From Siphonodentalium dalli (Eukaryota > Mollusca > Scaphopoda > Gadilida > Siphonodentaliidae): a stretch of 64,000 bases of DNA. Both the position numbers and the translations under genes were made by a program. The stretch's first letter is position 1; every line of letters begins with the position of its first letter. The stretch is taken from positions 14,177,814 through 14,241,813 of the forward strand of contig CP136063.1 in assembly GCA_032622095.1 (NCBI GenBank), given 5' to 3'. Below are positions 1 through 11,804 of the stretch, piece by piece. Under the pieces are notes generated by a model. It saw only the letters and a program-made list of their open reading frames with translations. It had not been told where the DNA came from and searched no databases.

Positions 1-855
1 ACGTATATACCCCCACCCGCTATCGCGCTGCATGATGCGTTGTACGCACTTTGAATAACAAAACTAAAGTACAGTAACAGGCAACGGGCAGCGCGCGCAC
101 ACACCGAAACCCGCGAAATAAAATTAAAGACATATTGTGTACTTATTCGGGTGCGTGAAACTGATAAGTTAGCATTAATGTGCTATGCCAACTGGAGGGA
201 TGTAGCATTCTACTAACAAAACCGAAACTTCAAGCAAATCAACCGTACCGCTCCATAGAAAACATTGTCAGAACTACGCTAAATTGTAAATATTTACTAC
301 TCGATTCGGGACGCATCTATCGGCGATAAACTAACGAAAATGTTTTCGTCGTCGACAGTCACTGCATTTAATTAATATATAAGAATGACGTTATATGTTG
401 TCAATATACATATAATATTTGTAAACATAACAACTTTGAACAAGATTGTTCTCCATTTCTATTTGATCACCCTCCCGGAGTGTTTCATATCACTTTAAAT
501 GCTATAATATGTCAGTTGACGCAATCGATACACAATGGGATTTTATATAGTCCGTTTTCAATAAGTATGCGACAATTCTGCATGCTTTCATTTGGCACCG
601 TGACCGCGATGTACGTTCACGGGGAACATTGATTGACTGGACATATATTTGTTTAATGTCTCGTCCGCGGGAATAGCGATGAGGAGGGCGTTTACCTGCT
701 GCGTAAATTTGAGTTTAGGTGGCCGATGACGGGTGGGGGGCTCAGAATAACCAGCCTGCTGACTGACAGATTATAACTGTGTTCAGACTGGATGTAATGT
801 AGTCATTGTAATTTCGATTTGATCACGTCTTTACCTGGGTGCAATATAGGCCACA
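1..855. other. No gene recognised
   Basis: AT-rich sequence with no coding region, RNA gene or clear repeat that I can support. It ends at the left terminus of the MITE beginning at 856. Confidence 0.5.
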
Positions 856-1654
856 TACACTCTTATAACTAATGTGTAGAAACGATTACACATCAAATGT
901 GTAAATCCGGTTAATACACATAGCAATGTGTAGTTTTACATACAAATACATTGACAAGTGCCGTTCTACACATAATGTGTATATTTTTTTACACATAATT
1001 GTGTAAGAACGTAGACATGCGCATTGCGGTGCCTTCAGTTTCATAGTCTGCTACGTGACGGCCATATTGTTTGAGTATATTTTTTGGAATACAATCTACA
1101 GCGATCGTAGACAAGGACGTAAGTTCAGAATTCCAATGTGTGGGTTTAGTATTAATAGTATATGAGGATTTATTTGTTAAAACTTTCATGGCGATTTCTG
1201 CCCTTAGACTCTTGTTATGATTGTTGTAATAATACTAATATTATGCAATCACGCCTCGACTCTGGTTTGTTCATTCAAAGCAAAAACTCATAGTACAGAA
1301 CAAAATACTACATACCACAATGCGCCATGAAAGTTTTAACATATAAATCTGCATATATCTTTAATACTATACCCACAGGTCGGACTACTGAACTTGCTTT
1401 TCTTGTCTACAAACTGTGTGTGTAAGAACCTACACAAAATGTGTAAGGGATATGTGTTGATTTTATACACACAGTTGTGTATAAATGTGCAAACAATTAC
1501 CCATTTATGTGTAAAAATTGTTACACAATTTGTGTACAAATATGAAACTACACATATACTACACAAATATGTTTAAGATCAAAATTGAATAATGATTGTG
1601 TAGCAGGGCTACACATTTTGTGTAGAAAACCTACACATTAGTCATAAGAGTGTA
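856..1654. mobile_element. TA-flanked non-autonomous DNA transposon (MITE) with long inverted arms
   Basis: The left end reads TA-CACTCTTATAACTAATG and the right end is its inverse, CATTAGTCATAAGAGTG-TA, so the element is bounded by TA dinucleotides as in Tc1/mariner-type insertion. The arms continue inward: the block at about 1138-1196 (GTGGGTTTAGTATTAATAG, then AAAACTTTCATGGCG) recurs inverted at about 1322-1378. Both subterminal regions are full of short TGTGTA/TACACA motifs. No transposase is encoded. Superfamily assignment rests only on the TA duplication and is tentative. Confidence 0.75.
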
Positions 1655-1661
1655 CAATATA

Positions 1662-1752
1662 TATAAACGATTAATCGATTAATCGACTAACCGTCGACTA
1701 TAGCGGTCGATTAGTCGATTGTGAAAACTCATAGTCGTGGCAACCCTAATCA
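1662..1752. repeat. GATTAATCGATTAATCGACT dispersed repeat, possible hAT end
   Basis: A run of overlapping ATTAATCGA/ATTAGTCGA motifs is followed by CATAGTCGTGGCAACCCTAA. Read in reverse this ends in a TAGGGTTGCCACG-like sequence, resembling hAT terminal repeats. Only one end is visible, so this is at best a solo or truncated copy. Confidence 0.4.
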
Positions 1753-1914
1753 GGGCATGTGGGATATCGGAGATTCACAATGCAAACAGACTACGAGTTC
1801 ACCACGTCAAACTTAAAACCTAAAAAACACTTTAAAAAGCTGTATACCGGTATACCTTTTGTACAAATTATTATAGAATATAAACTCCCAACATCTAACA
1901 GTGTTCAAAAGATT

Positions 1915-2300
1915 TAGTCATGCAAAGATTAAAATCTAAGATGGCCGCTGGCGGCCATGTTTTTTCCCTAATGACCCCAAAATGACTCGTTCCCATCTAC
2001 ATGTCAATATTATGATCCATGACACATTTCATGATGATCAGACAAACAGTATGGCATGTAGCCCGTGCGATTAATTTTGAAATCCAAGATGGCCACGGTC
2101 ATGTTGTTTTGCCGCATGACCCTAAAATGACTTGTACCCATCTGCATGTCAATGTCAACAGCTATGACAAATTTCATAATGATCCGACCAAAGGTACGAC
2201 CTGTAGCCTGTATTGTTGACGCATCACACACATACACACGGACGACGGATACTAAACCATGGCTTTACAAAGTAAAGTTGAGCTAATAAGGTTGGTATGC
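1915..2300 (+). repeat. AAGATGGC/GGCCATGTTTTT dispersed repeat with LINE/SINE-like tail
   Basis: Two tandem subunits carry 'AAAATCTAAGATGGCCGCTG', 'GGCCATGTTTTTT', 'ATGACCCCAAAATGACTCGT' and 'GACAAATTTCATAATGATC'. They are followed by GACGCATCACACACATACAC and a tail ending AAAGTTGAGCTAATAA. The same subunits and tail recur at 34.56-35.94 kb. The tail style is known from bivalve LINE/SINE families. No reverse transcriptase is present here. Confidence 0.7.
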
Positions 2301-2639
2301 ATACATGTACCGGTACATGTATACTAGTGGATTTCTGAAAATTTGCGAAAACCCTCACATCTATTTACATGCAGAAGAAAATACATTCGCTAACAATATT
2401 TACCTCAACCTTGTAAGCCAGTGCATTCTCTTATATATACGAGGCTCCTTACGTGACACTCGCATATACACCGTAAGAGAATGCACTGTAGTGCGATCTG
2501 GCCATTAGTTCCCAAGAAACCAGTCTGTCCATGCAGATATGACGTCAAAATGTGAAAATGGAAAGAAACCAGATGCAGACCATGTTACACAAAGTGCCGA
2601 AATACATACATGTACGGTACATGTATCGGTGTAACAGGA

Positions 2640-4100
2640 TTTCTCCCCCTGGATATCTCACCCCCCCCCCACCCTGGATATCGCCCCCCATATATGACTA
2701 ACAAATCATTTCACTCATTTGATATTGTTTGACCCTGAATTGGCCAGAATTTTTTTTTTTTATGATTTACATGTAATATTGTTTTTATATATTTCAAAAA
2801 AAAAATTTCAAATGTCCAGACTTGATATATATGATTATATAAAGCAGAATAAGCGATAAAACCATAAGATGATTTTTTTGTCATTATGGTGCTGGGTGGG
2901 GGAGATATCCCCCAGAAGTAAATTTCTCGCTGTTTGATGACTATATAAAGCAATAAAATGATAAGGTGATTTTTTTGTCATGTACATGTAGGTGCTGGGT
3001 GGCGGGAGGGGGGAAATACTGGTATCCTGACCTGGACATCTCATCGCCCCAACCCAAACCCTGACTCAAACAACTTTTTCTCCGAAGAAGTTAATTTCTT
3101 GCTGTTTCAACTTTCATGACTATATAAAGCAAAATAAGCAATAAAACCATAAGATGAGTTTTTGTCATGTACATGTACATGTAGGTGCTGGGTTGTGGGA
3201 AGATATCCTGACCTGGACATCCCCCATAAAACCATAAGATGAGTTTTTTGTCATGTAGGTGCTGGTGGGGGGGGGGGGGGGGATATCCTATCCTGGACAT
3301 TTCCCACCACCACAAACCCTGACTCAAACAACTTTTTTCTTGGAAAAAGTTCTTTGTCACTGTTTCATGACTATATACAGCAAAATAAGCGATAAAACTA
3401 TAAGATGATTTGTTTGTCATGTTGGTGCTGGGTGGGGGGATATCATAACCTGGACATCTCCACCCCCAAACCATGACTCAAATAACGTTTTCGCAAAAGA
3501 AATTAATTTCTCGCTGTTTCATGGGTGGGGGGAGATATCCTGACCTGGACATCTTCTCCCACCCCAAACCCTGACGCGAACAATTTTTCTCAGAAGTAAA
3601 TTTCTCGCTGTTTGATGTCAGACTATATAAAGCAATAAAATGATAAGGTGATTTTTTTGTCATGTAGGTGCTGGGTTGGGGGGGGGGGTGAAATACTGGT
3701 ATCCTGACCTGGACATCTCACCGCCCCAACCCAAACCCTGACTCAAACAACTTTTTCTCCGAAGAAGTTAATTTCTTGCTGTTTCATGACTATATAAAGC
3801 AATAAAACCATAAGATGATTTTTTTGTCATGTACATCACTGTACATGTAGGTGCTGGGTTGGGGAAGATATCAAGACCTGGACAATTAAATAAAAATAAA
3901 TTTAAATCTCAAAAGTCATTTTTCTGGCCATTTCTGGATTAAACTATGAAAAGTGTGAAAAAAATAATTGTCACTTGAGATATATTAAATCTCCAAAAAA
4001 ACAATTCTGGCCATTTCAGGGTCAAACAATATCAAATGAGTGAAATTATTTTTTAGTCATATATGGGGGGAGATATCCAGGGTGGGGGAGATATCCTGGG
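2640..4100. repeat. Imperfect tandem block: 'gctgtttcatgactatataaagc' family
   Basis: Six or more diverged units carry, in order, 'CTCGCTGTTTCATGAC', 'TATATAAAGCAATAAAA', 'CATAAGATGATTTTTTTGTC', 'GTAGGTGCTGGGTGGGG', 'ATATCCTGACCTGGACATC' and 'AACCCTGACTCAAACAAC'. Unit length varies (about 95-260 bp) because of internal deletions and G/C-run changes. The block is bounded at both sides by a TGGATATC/GATATCCAG-type sequence plus a 'TCATTTGATATTGTTTGAC' segment in inverted orientation. A shorter copy lies at 7.43-8.05 kb. Open frames here follow the repeat period and are not genes. Confidence 0.75.
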
Positions 4101-6180
4101 GGAGATGATGTGGTACACCGGTATCCATGCCAAATTTCATCGCAGTCCGTGCTGAAATGTGGATGGCTTGATGTACCGGTACGTATGCATATGGAACATA
4201 CCACTATGATCAAAGTCAAAAAGTGATACCCCAGTAATGACCACGGTATAACCGGTTGTATTACTGTATCCACAGCAGTATCAAAATGGGAACTCCGGTG
4301 GAGTTACGGTACCATTTGGTTATGATACCACGGTCGTCACACCAAAAATTGAAGAAAATAATATGTCCATGAGGATCTTGTTAAAGATACGATAAGTGTT
4401 GCCGGTGGGTACATGCACATGTATACATGTATATTGTACCGGTACATGTACCGGTATGGTTAAAATAGTCACATCGGTTAAAACCGCCATAAACAGAAAT
4501 ATTATACATGTATTATAGACAAACATTGTTCTTAAACAAATCATAAATATTGTGTAAAGTGCGGCATGTTATTGGCATGTTAGTACCCTGTGTTATGTAA
4601 ACAAACGCCATGTTATGTAAACAAACAGTACATGTACATAAAAATTATGTGATAAGCAAAACACTCAACACTAAGGAGACACCCACTTTTTGAACTTGTG
4701 TTAGAAATGCCCACTGGCACAAGTTGATTACAACATACAGGTACATGTATATCTATCGCTTATCTTCACCTCTCAAGATTTTTGTGTTGAATGGGTCACC
4801 ATGAATCACTCTCGACATGAATCACTCTCGCCACAGTGTTGCATGTTTTGCTTATCGCTCACTATTTACATGCTGTACCATAACAGTATATAAACAAACA
4901 ATCGGCTCATACATGTACAAAGTGTGATTTGTGGATAATAATGCATTCATAATATGATCATTATTCTATATTATTAGTATATTTTTGGGGAAATTTTCAT
5001 AATTTGGTATTAAACTGTTATTTATAAATTACAACCTATAACGAAGGCCATCCATGTCTTTAAGTGCCACAGATATGAGGAGAATCAGTGCATTTTATTT
5101 TCATGTATGCGAACCAGGACCGCATGTGTCGTGGTGCAACCAAGGTACATGTAGTGTTCAAGCGGTAACCTTATCCCAGTATTGGAGGTTACTGCAGTAT
5201 TACTGGGATAACATCAGTTTACATCACGTTATACATGTACCGGTACCGGTAGGTGGTCAATTACTTTTAAGTACCGTTATAGCTGGACATACATTTACAT
5301 GTACTGAAGAGAAAGAGAGAGGGTCAGAGACACATTCGCATTTATATATTATATACATGTACAGGCATTGTATTAATGTGCATTTTGGGCAATTAAAAAT
5401 AAATTGAATTAGATAAATTGAATTAAGAGATACCGTATCGGTACGGTAGCAATTTCCTATATAAATACCACTCGAATTTAATTAAACCAAGTCTTCTCAT
5501 ATCACAACAACTTATGACACTGTATGATATTGGTTGGGGTCGATGCTGCTTTGGACCGAGTCCCGTCCCGTTACTCTTCTACCGGTATATAACAGACTTT
5601 ATGCTCAGAATCGTGGGCGTGAGTTAACTTGCTTGTATGTCTTCGGATTACATGTACCGGTACAGTAATGGTCTAAATAAACGACCCCTTAACCACAGCA
5701 GAATTATTAGTATAAACTTTTCAGGATTTAGTTGGAAAAATGGCTTGTTGCCATTCATCGGAAAGCTCTCAGTGAGATCCAAGATGGCTGTCAGCATCCA
5801 TGTTTTTCATCTGAAATTGTACAAATTCAATAGCTACCATCTAGAGTTGATCCAAAACTGCCTGTAATTTTTCAATGCATTTCACTTTATATAATAATTG
5901 TAGGCTGACTGGTATAACGATGGATTAAAATTTGAAATCCAATATGACCAACGGTGGCCATGTTTTTAAAATAATTCTGAAAAAATGGTAAGCTCCCATC
6001 TAGAGGACACCCCGAACTTGGGCCGAAGATCTACATTTGTATATATGAAGTAACGGTATCCCAATATAACTTTTAAATATGGCTTATACATTGAAACAAT
6101 TGTATATTATAAATATGACATTTAAATTTCTGATTTAAAAATTCAACATGCAAATGAAGGCTGTATTGCAATGGCAGACT
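4101..6180. other. No gene; scattered TACATGTA/ACCGGT palindromes
   Basis: No coding region with recognisable similarity. The stretch holds many copies of palindromic ACATGT and ACCGGT motifs (for example near 4430 and 5239), plus a degenerate 'CCAAGATGGCTGTCAGCATC' fragment near 5780 and another near 5945. Confidence 0.5.
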
Positions 6181-6328
6181 TTTTATTTACATTGCATATT
6201 GTTGAATTGCTTTGAAAATTCAGGTTGACTCACCACTAGGAATTTGGGAGTCATTTGGGCTTCTCGAGTTTGGGCGCCCATACCTGTAACAGGTATCAAA
6301 AGTACAAAACAACCATAGAAATGTCCCT

Positions 6329-6790
6329 GTATACTGTGGTAACTTCCAACACGGCGGTAAGGTGTACCCCGCTGGACAAAACAAGTGTCCGTTGGCACCG
6401 CAGTGTACATGTATTTGCCGTTCGGCCGCGGTGTCAGAGTTTGTAACTGCAATTGAGCACCGCGGCCGAACGGCAAGTACACCGTGGGCCGTGGCCCAAC
6501 AGCAAGTACACTGCGGCCGAAAGGCAACTACACCGCAGCTGAATGGCATGTACACCGTGGTTAGATTTCTGGTTTGTATCATCTTTTTTCAGTTTATTGA
6601 ACATACACCGCGACAACTACACCATGGCCTAACGGCAAGTACACCGCGGCTCAACTGTAGTTAGCCGGTGGAGCCGCGGTATAGTTGCATTTCAGCCGCG
6701 GTGGCAACGCTAACTGCACCGCGGTTAGGTGGACAGTTGTTTTGTCAAGCAGGGTATACTGTGTGCACCGGGGTTGCACCACGATGCATG
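6329..6790. repeat. GC-rich 'CCGCGGCCGAACGGCAAGTA' repeat, copy 1
   Basis: A cluster of short alternating-orientation blocks related to GCCGAACGGCAAGTACACCG, with a 'GGTTAGATTTCTGGTTTGTA' spacer and end segments CTGGACAAAACAAGTGTCC / GGACAGTTGTTTTGTC. A second copy lies in inverted order at 9.6-10.2 kb. All six frames are partly open because the sequence is short-period and palindromic; no protein family is recognisable. Confidence 0.7.
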
Positions 6791-7429
6791 TGGTCCCAGT
6801 TAAAAGATAAAATGCAGTGATTCTCCTTATATCTGTGGTTCTTAAATGCATGGATGGCCTTTGTTATACATGTACAGGTTATAATTTAGATTTGTTTTTA
6901 CCAAATTATGAAAATTTCCCCAAGAATATACTAAGACTACATGTATACAGGTACCGGGTAGAAGATAATAATGATAATATGAATGCATTCTTATCCACAA
7001 AAGTTGAAACACACTTTGACTTTGTGTGAGCCAAGCGTTTGTTTACATGTATATACATGTACAGCACGTAAACAGTGAGCGGTAAGCAAAACACTCCACA
7101 CCGTTACGATTCTTAGGAGAGTGATTGATGGTGGCCCATTCAACACAGATATCTTGAGATGAAGATTAGCGATAGCTACCGGTATACCGGTATGTTGTAA
7201 AAAACTTGGTGGCATTTCTAACAAAAGTTCAATTACATACATGTAGTGGCGGTCTCCACCGTGTTGAGTGTTTTGTTTATTGCACACCCTGTATGTACCG
7301 GTACTGTTTGTTTACATAACATGGCATTTGTTTAAATAACACTAGACTCACAGAGTACTAACATGACAATAACATGCTGCAATTTACACTATACATTTAT
7401 GAATGGTATGTACATGTATACATGTAAGA

Positions 7430-8050
7430 ACAAGGTATCCTGACCTGGACCTTTCCCCCCCCAAACCCTGACTCAAAAAACTTTTCTCATAAGAAGTTAA
7501 TTTCTCGCTGTTTCATGACTATATAAAGCAAAACAAGCAATAAATCCATACAATGATTTATTTGTCATTTACATGTAGGTGCTGGGTGGGGAGTGGAGAT
7601 ATCCTGACCTGGACATCTCCCCCCCACCCCAAATCCTGACTCTTTCTCGCTGTTTCAAGCAAAATAAGCGATAAAACCATAAGATGATTTTTTTGTCATG
7701 TAGGTGCTGGGTGGGGGTGGGGGTGGAATATCCAAGCCTGTACGTTTGAAAGAAAAGAAAAAAATCGAATTAAAAAAAAAAAAATTCTGGTCATTTCAGA
7801 CAATCAAATTCGTGAAAACACTAATTTTGTCACTTTTGTTTTATTTATAAATAAAAAAAAAATTTTTTTTTTATTTTTTTAATCTCAAAAAACATTTTTC
7901 TGGCCATTTCAGAACCAAACAATATCATATGAGTGAAATCATTTTTTAGTCGTACATGGGGGGGGGGAAATATCCAGGGTGGGGGGAGATATCCTTGGAC
8001 ATCTTCCCCCGGGCGGAACATACCCAGGGGGAGGGGAGATGACGTGTTAC
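7430..8050. repeat. Second copy of the 2.6-4.1 kb block family
   Basis: Contains 'TATCCTGACCTGGAC', 'CTCGCTGTTTCATGACTATA', 'CATAAGATGATTTTTTTGTC', 'GTAGGTGCTGGGTGGGG' and the closing 'GATATCCAGGGTGGGG' boundary also present near 4080. Confidence 0.75.
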
Positions 8051-8097
8051 ACCGGTACTAGTACATGTAACTACACATGTACATGTATCGGTACATG

Positions 8098-8631
8098 TAC
8101 CGCTATTCTCAAAGTAATTGACCAGAAAAACGGGGTGATACCCCGGTCATGACCGCGGTGATACCGGTAATAAACGGTAACGGCACAGAAATTGGAATCA
8201 CTGACTTTTATGCAATTTTTTAGGATTTTTTTGGAGTTATAGGTATATAGGATCTATATACCTATAACTCCAAAAAAATCTCAAAACATTGCATAAAAGT
8301 CAGTGATTCCAATTTCTGTGGGTAACGGTATCGAGATGGTCATGGCGGTGGAGTTACGGTATTGGGTGATAATGATACCGCAGTCTTTTAGCGGGCACCG
8401 CATTAATTTTTTTGAATACCGCGGTCTTTTAGCGGGCACTGCATTAATTTTTTTGAATACCGCGGTGATTTTCATGGAACCCTTTGAGGGGAGGTATTTA
8501 CTCCCACATACTTGTTCGCATTAACAAGCGGTATCAGTACCGCGGTATTGGAGGATACCGCGGTATAGTAACGCGGTATTAACGGGGTGACACCACGTTA
8601 TTGGTGGTCAATTACTTTAAGTATAGCGGTA
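8098..8631. mobile_element. MITE of the CCGCTATACTTAAAGTAATTG family, copy 1
   Basis: The left end TA-CCGCTATTCTCAAAGTAAT and right end ATTACTTTAAGTATAGCGG-TA are inverted repeats flanked by TA. The interior has GATACCGCGGTATT-type palindromes and contains a nested hairpin at 8184-8320. It encodes no transposase. Confidence 0.75.
8184..8320. mobile_element. 137-bp hairpin element with 8-bp target duplication
   Basis: The two arms (starting CACAGAAATTGGAATCACTG and ending with the inverse) are near-perfect inverted repeats of roughly 60 bp around a short TATAGGATCTATATA centre. The flanks are GGTAACGG (8176-8183) and GGTAACGG (8321-8328), an exact 8-bp duplication. The element interrupted the surrounding MITE. 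An 8-bp duplication fits hAT-type insertion, though P-type elements also make 8 bp. Confidence 0.85.
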
Positions 8632-8705
8632 TGACAATTTAGCCAACAACTATAGCTATCCTTAATGTAATTGGCCACCGATAACGTGGTGTCACCTCGG
8701 TAATT

Positions 8706-9098
8706 TACCGCTATACTTAAAGTAATTGACCACCAATAACGTGGTGTCACCCCGTTAATATGGTGGTACTATACCGCGGTATCCTCCAATACCGCGGTAC
8801 TGATACCGCTTGTTAACGCGAACAAGTATGTGTGAGTAAATACCTCCCCTCAAAGAGTAGAGTTCCATGAAAATACCGCGGTATTCAACAAAATTATAGC
8901 GGGCACCGCATTAATTTTGTTGAATACCGCAGTGATTTTCATGGAACTCTTTTAGGGGAGGTATTTACTCACACATACTTGTTCGCGTTAACAAGCGGTA
9001 TCAGTAACGCGGTATTGGAGGATACCGCGGTATAGTACCGCCATATTAACGGGGTGACACGACGTTATTGGTGGTCAATTACTTTAAGTATAGCGGTA
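8706..9098. mobile_element. MITE of the CCGCTATACTTAAAGTAATTG family, copy 2
   Basis: TA-CCGCTATACTTAAAGTAAT at the left and the inverse ending GTATAGCGG-TA at the right. Almost the whole unit is a palindrome: the blocks ACCACCAATAACGTGGTGTC, CCTCCAATACCGCGGTA and TTAACGCGAACAAGTATGTG each recur inverted in the right half. Confidence 0.8.
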
Positions 9099-9352
9099 GC
9101 CCCAACTAATATATACCTAAGATAATATAATGCTATAATTATGCTATCACGAATCGCTCCAACTAAAACAGAAGGTGATACTATTGCGAGTCAGCCATTT
9201 TGATAAAGAAGTTGGGCTAGCTCCCTACCCATCCAAACCAATGAAACCAAGAAGTGACATGTCAATAGGAATTAATGAACTAAGTTACCGGTACCGGTAT
9301 GGAGAAACCTACATGTATTTATTCACCAGGGGTGTTGTTACATATAACCATG

Positions 9353-9573
9353 AATTGCGCATAAGCGCAATTAATTGCGCTTAAGCGCAATTGATTGTGC
9401 TTAAGCGCAATTGATTGCGCTTAAGCATAATGATTGCGCTTAAGCAGCGCAATGATTGCGCTTAAGCGCAAATGATTGCGCTTAAGCATAATTATTTGCA
9501 CTTAAGTGCAATTAATTGCGCTTAAGCGCAATTGATTGCGCTTAAGCGCAATTGATTGCGCTTAAGCACAATT
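9353..9573. repeat. Palindromic 20-bp tandem array (GCGCTTAAGCGCAATTGATT)
   Basis: About eleven copies of a 20-bp unit built from TTGCGCTTAAGCGCAATTGA. The core GCGCTTAAGCGC is self-complementary, so both strands read nearly the same. Some units lose or gain a few bases (AAGCATAATG, AAGCAGCGCAATG). Confidence 0.9.
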
Positions 9574-9599
9574 AAAATTATTAAATGTGAATTTGGCCT

Positions 9600-10205
9600 C
9601 CCATAGCGGTGCAGTTAGCATTGCCACCGTGGCTGAAATGCAACTACACTGCGGCTCCACCGGCTAACTACAGTTGGGCCGCGGTGTACTTGCCGTTCGG
9701 CCATGGTGTAATTGCCGCGGTTTACGTTAATTAAACTGAAAAAAGACGATACTAACCAGAAATCTAACCACGGTGTACATGCCGTTCGGCTGTGGTGTAG
9801 TTGCCTTTCGGCCGCAGTGTACTTGCTGTTGGGCCACGGTGTACTTGCCGTTCGGCTGCGGTGCTCAACTGCAGTTACAAACTCTGACACCGCGGCCGAA
9901 CGGCAAATACACTGCGGTGCCAATGGACACTTGTTTTGTCCGGCGTGGTACAACGCGGTCGAATTCACCGTGGTTAGATTTCTGGTTTGTATCATCTTTT
10001 TTCAGTTTAATGAACGTACCGGTACACCGTGGCAACTACACCATGGCCGAATGGCAAGTACACTGCGGCCCAACCGTAGTTAGCAGTTGGAGCCGCAGTG
10101 AAGTTGCATTTTGGCCGCTGTGGCAATGCTAACTGCACCGCGGTTAAAACTTAACTTAAGTGGACACTGAGTGTGACTTGTTTTGAACTTTTGTCCAGCA
10201 CTGGG
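9600..10205. repeat. GC-rich 'CCGCGGCCGAACGGCAAGTA' repeat, copy 2 (inverted)
   Basis: Carries the same blocks as 6.33-6.79 kb, much of it in the opposite order, including the 'AACCAGAAATCTAACCACGG' spacer and a second forward 'GGTTAGATTTCTGGTTTGTA'. The two copies differ by scattered substitutions. Confidence 0.7.
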
Positions 10206-11800
10206 CAGCAGGGTACCTACTAGTAGTTGGCTAGTATCTCATAAATATTTATCCAATTACATGTGAGAATTTTCTCGAAATCATTTAAAATGTGCATTTA
10301 GGCTATAGGCTATAAAAGTTCTACAAAAACCGAAATAGTCAGATAGTTTTCCCCATTTCCGAATGATTTAGATTTTCACAGCATTTGATTTGTGCCAAAT
10401 TGTGGTGAATTTTCTCTCAAATTGTGTGATAAATACAAGAAATCCGACTTACCTAACTCAGAATTAATAACATGAAGATTTCCAATAGCCGTAAATAGGA
10501 ATTGTAACAGTAACATCCCTTCATTCATTTAAACGATGTGTAATTTCAGAATTTGGAACAGAAAACATGACCTCTTTCAGAGCGCTGCGACTAAACAAAC
10601 ATCTCCGTCAGGTGTCCATGACCTTGTCTTACATGTATCTTCGTAAATTCCTGTGTTGAGTATCGCAGCACCTCTGATTCGGTTGAGCCATAGTTGAATT
10701 GATTTCATGAAGTCTGAATTTCATACGATTATCAGACATAACCAGTAATTCAGTAAATTCACACAGCCGCGGATGTGATTAAAATTTCCAACTTCAATGC
10801 TTCGTAAAAATTACTGGAACAATAACGCATGCGCGTTGGCCTTATTTTCAGCTTCCGTTATCTCGGTTATATCCCCGGAAGGACAAATAAACAGACAAAT
10901 AAACAGACAAAGACACGAGCCGAAAACATTACTTGCGTCCAGCATGGACTGGCGCAAGTAATTATCCACATATAACCAACCCAACCTCTAATCCCGGTCC
11001 AATTTATTTATTTCTTTCATCGGTATATTCACGTTACGAACGGTTACGTAATATTTTAATATTTGATCACGTGATATTTGTACTTATATGTCTATGGTAT
11101 TACTATAGTATACTGTATACGTATATCAATTGCTATTCCTCTCTATATAATCCTGGTGCCATCTATAGAGATAGAAAAAACATATAGAGCCCCCCCCCCC
11201 CCCCAATTTTATATAATTGCTGCTTTAGTACAGTCGCGATGCAACATCGCTCCACTAATTTATGTCAGTTCATCAGTACAAACCACTTTTTCTCCGAGTC
11301 CAATCAGTCCATATAACCAACCCAACATCTTATAGATGACTATTCTGGCACTATATAGAGATGACTAAGATTCTGACACCCCCTATTTTATAGCCATGTT
11401 GCAACAGTAGAATTCAGATGCATAATATGTCAACATCGGTCGTGATCGCTCTACAAATTTATATCGGTTCAACCCTTAGTTCCCTGTAGTTCCTTAGTTC
11501 GCCCACCCCTCCCTCAGTTTATTTTTTCAGTTGTATTATAGTCTCATTACGTACACATTTTATCTTTTCTAACTTTTGCTTCAACGTGTTGAGTTCCGCT
11601 GCAGACAATATAAAGCTGACAACATTTTGAAATGTAAGCAGGCTTCAAACTCATCTTATCCAAGAAAAACTCTGGTTACATAAGAAATGTGTGTATAAGG
11701 TGTACGCGCATTTGTCGCGTTAAAAACAAAAGGTCCCAAGTCAAGGTCCAAATCCCCAACACACTGATGTGAGGTTTAACTCCATCTACATAGAGTAATG
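10206..11800. other. No gene; retroelement-like tail near 10.87-10.96 kb
   Basis: No coding region is recognisable. Around 10,870-10,965 there is 'AAATAAACAGACAAATAAAC', GACACGAGCCGAAAACATT and a paired ACTTGCG..CGCAAGTAAT, resembling the 3' tail of mollusc non-LTR or SINE elements. A pure C run lies near 11,191. Confidence 0.4.
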
Positions 11801-11804
11801 TCCA

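Noticed and set aside
2711-3663. Several proline-rich minus-strand frames
   Set aside because: They repeat with the 2.6-4.1 kb tandem block and contain its poly-G/C runs.
6183-10132. Overlapping 60-126 codon frames on both strands in the GC-rich repeats
   Set aside because: They arise from short palindromic GC-rich blocks and show no domain; the same words give frames on both strands.
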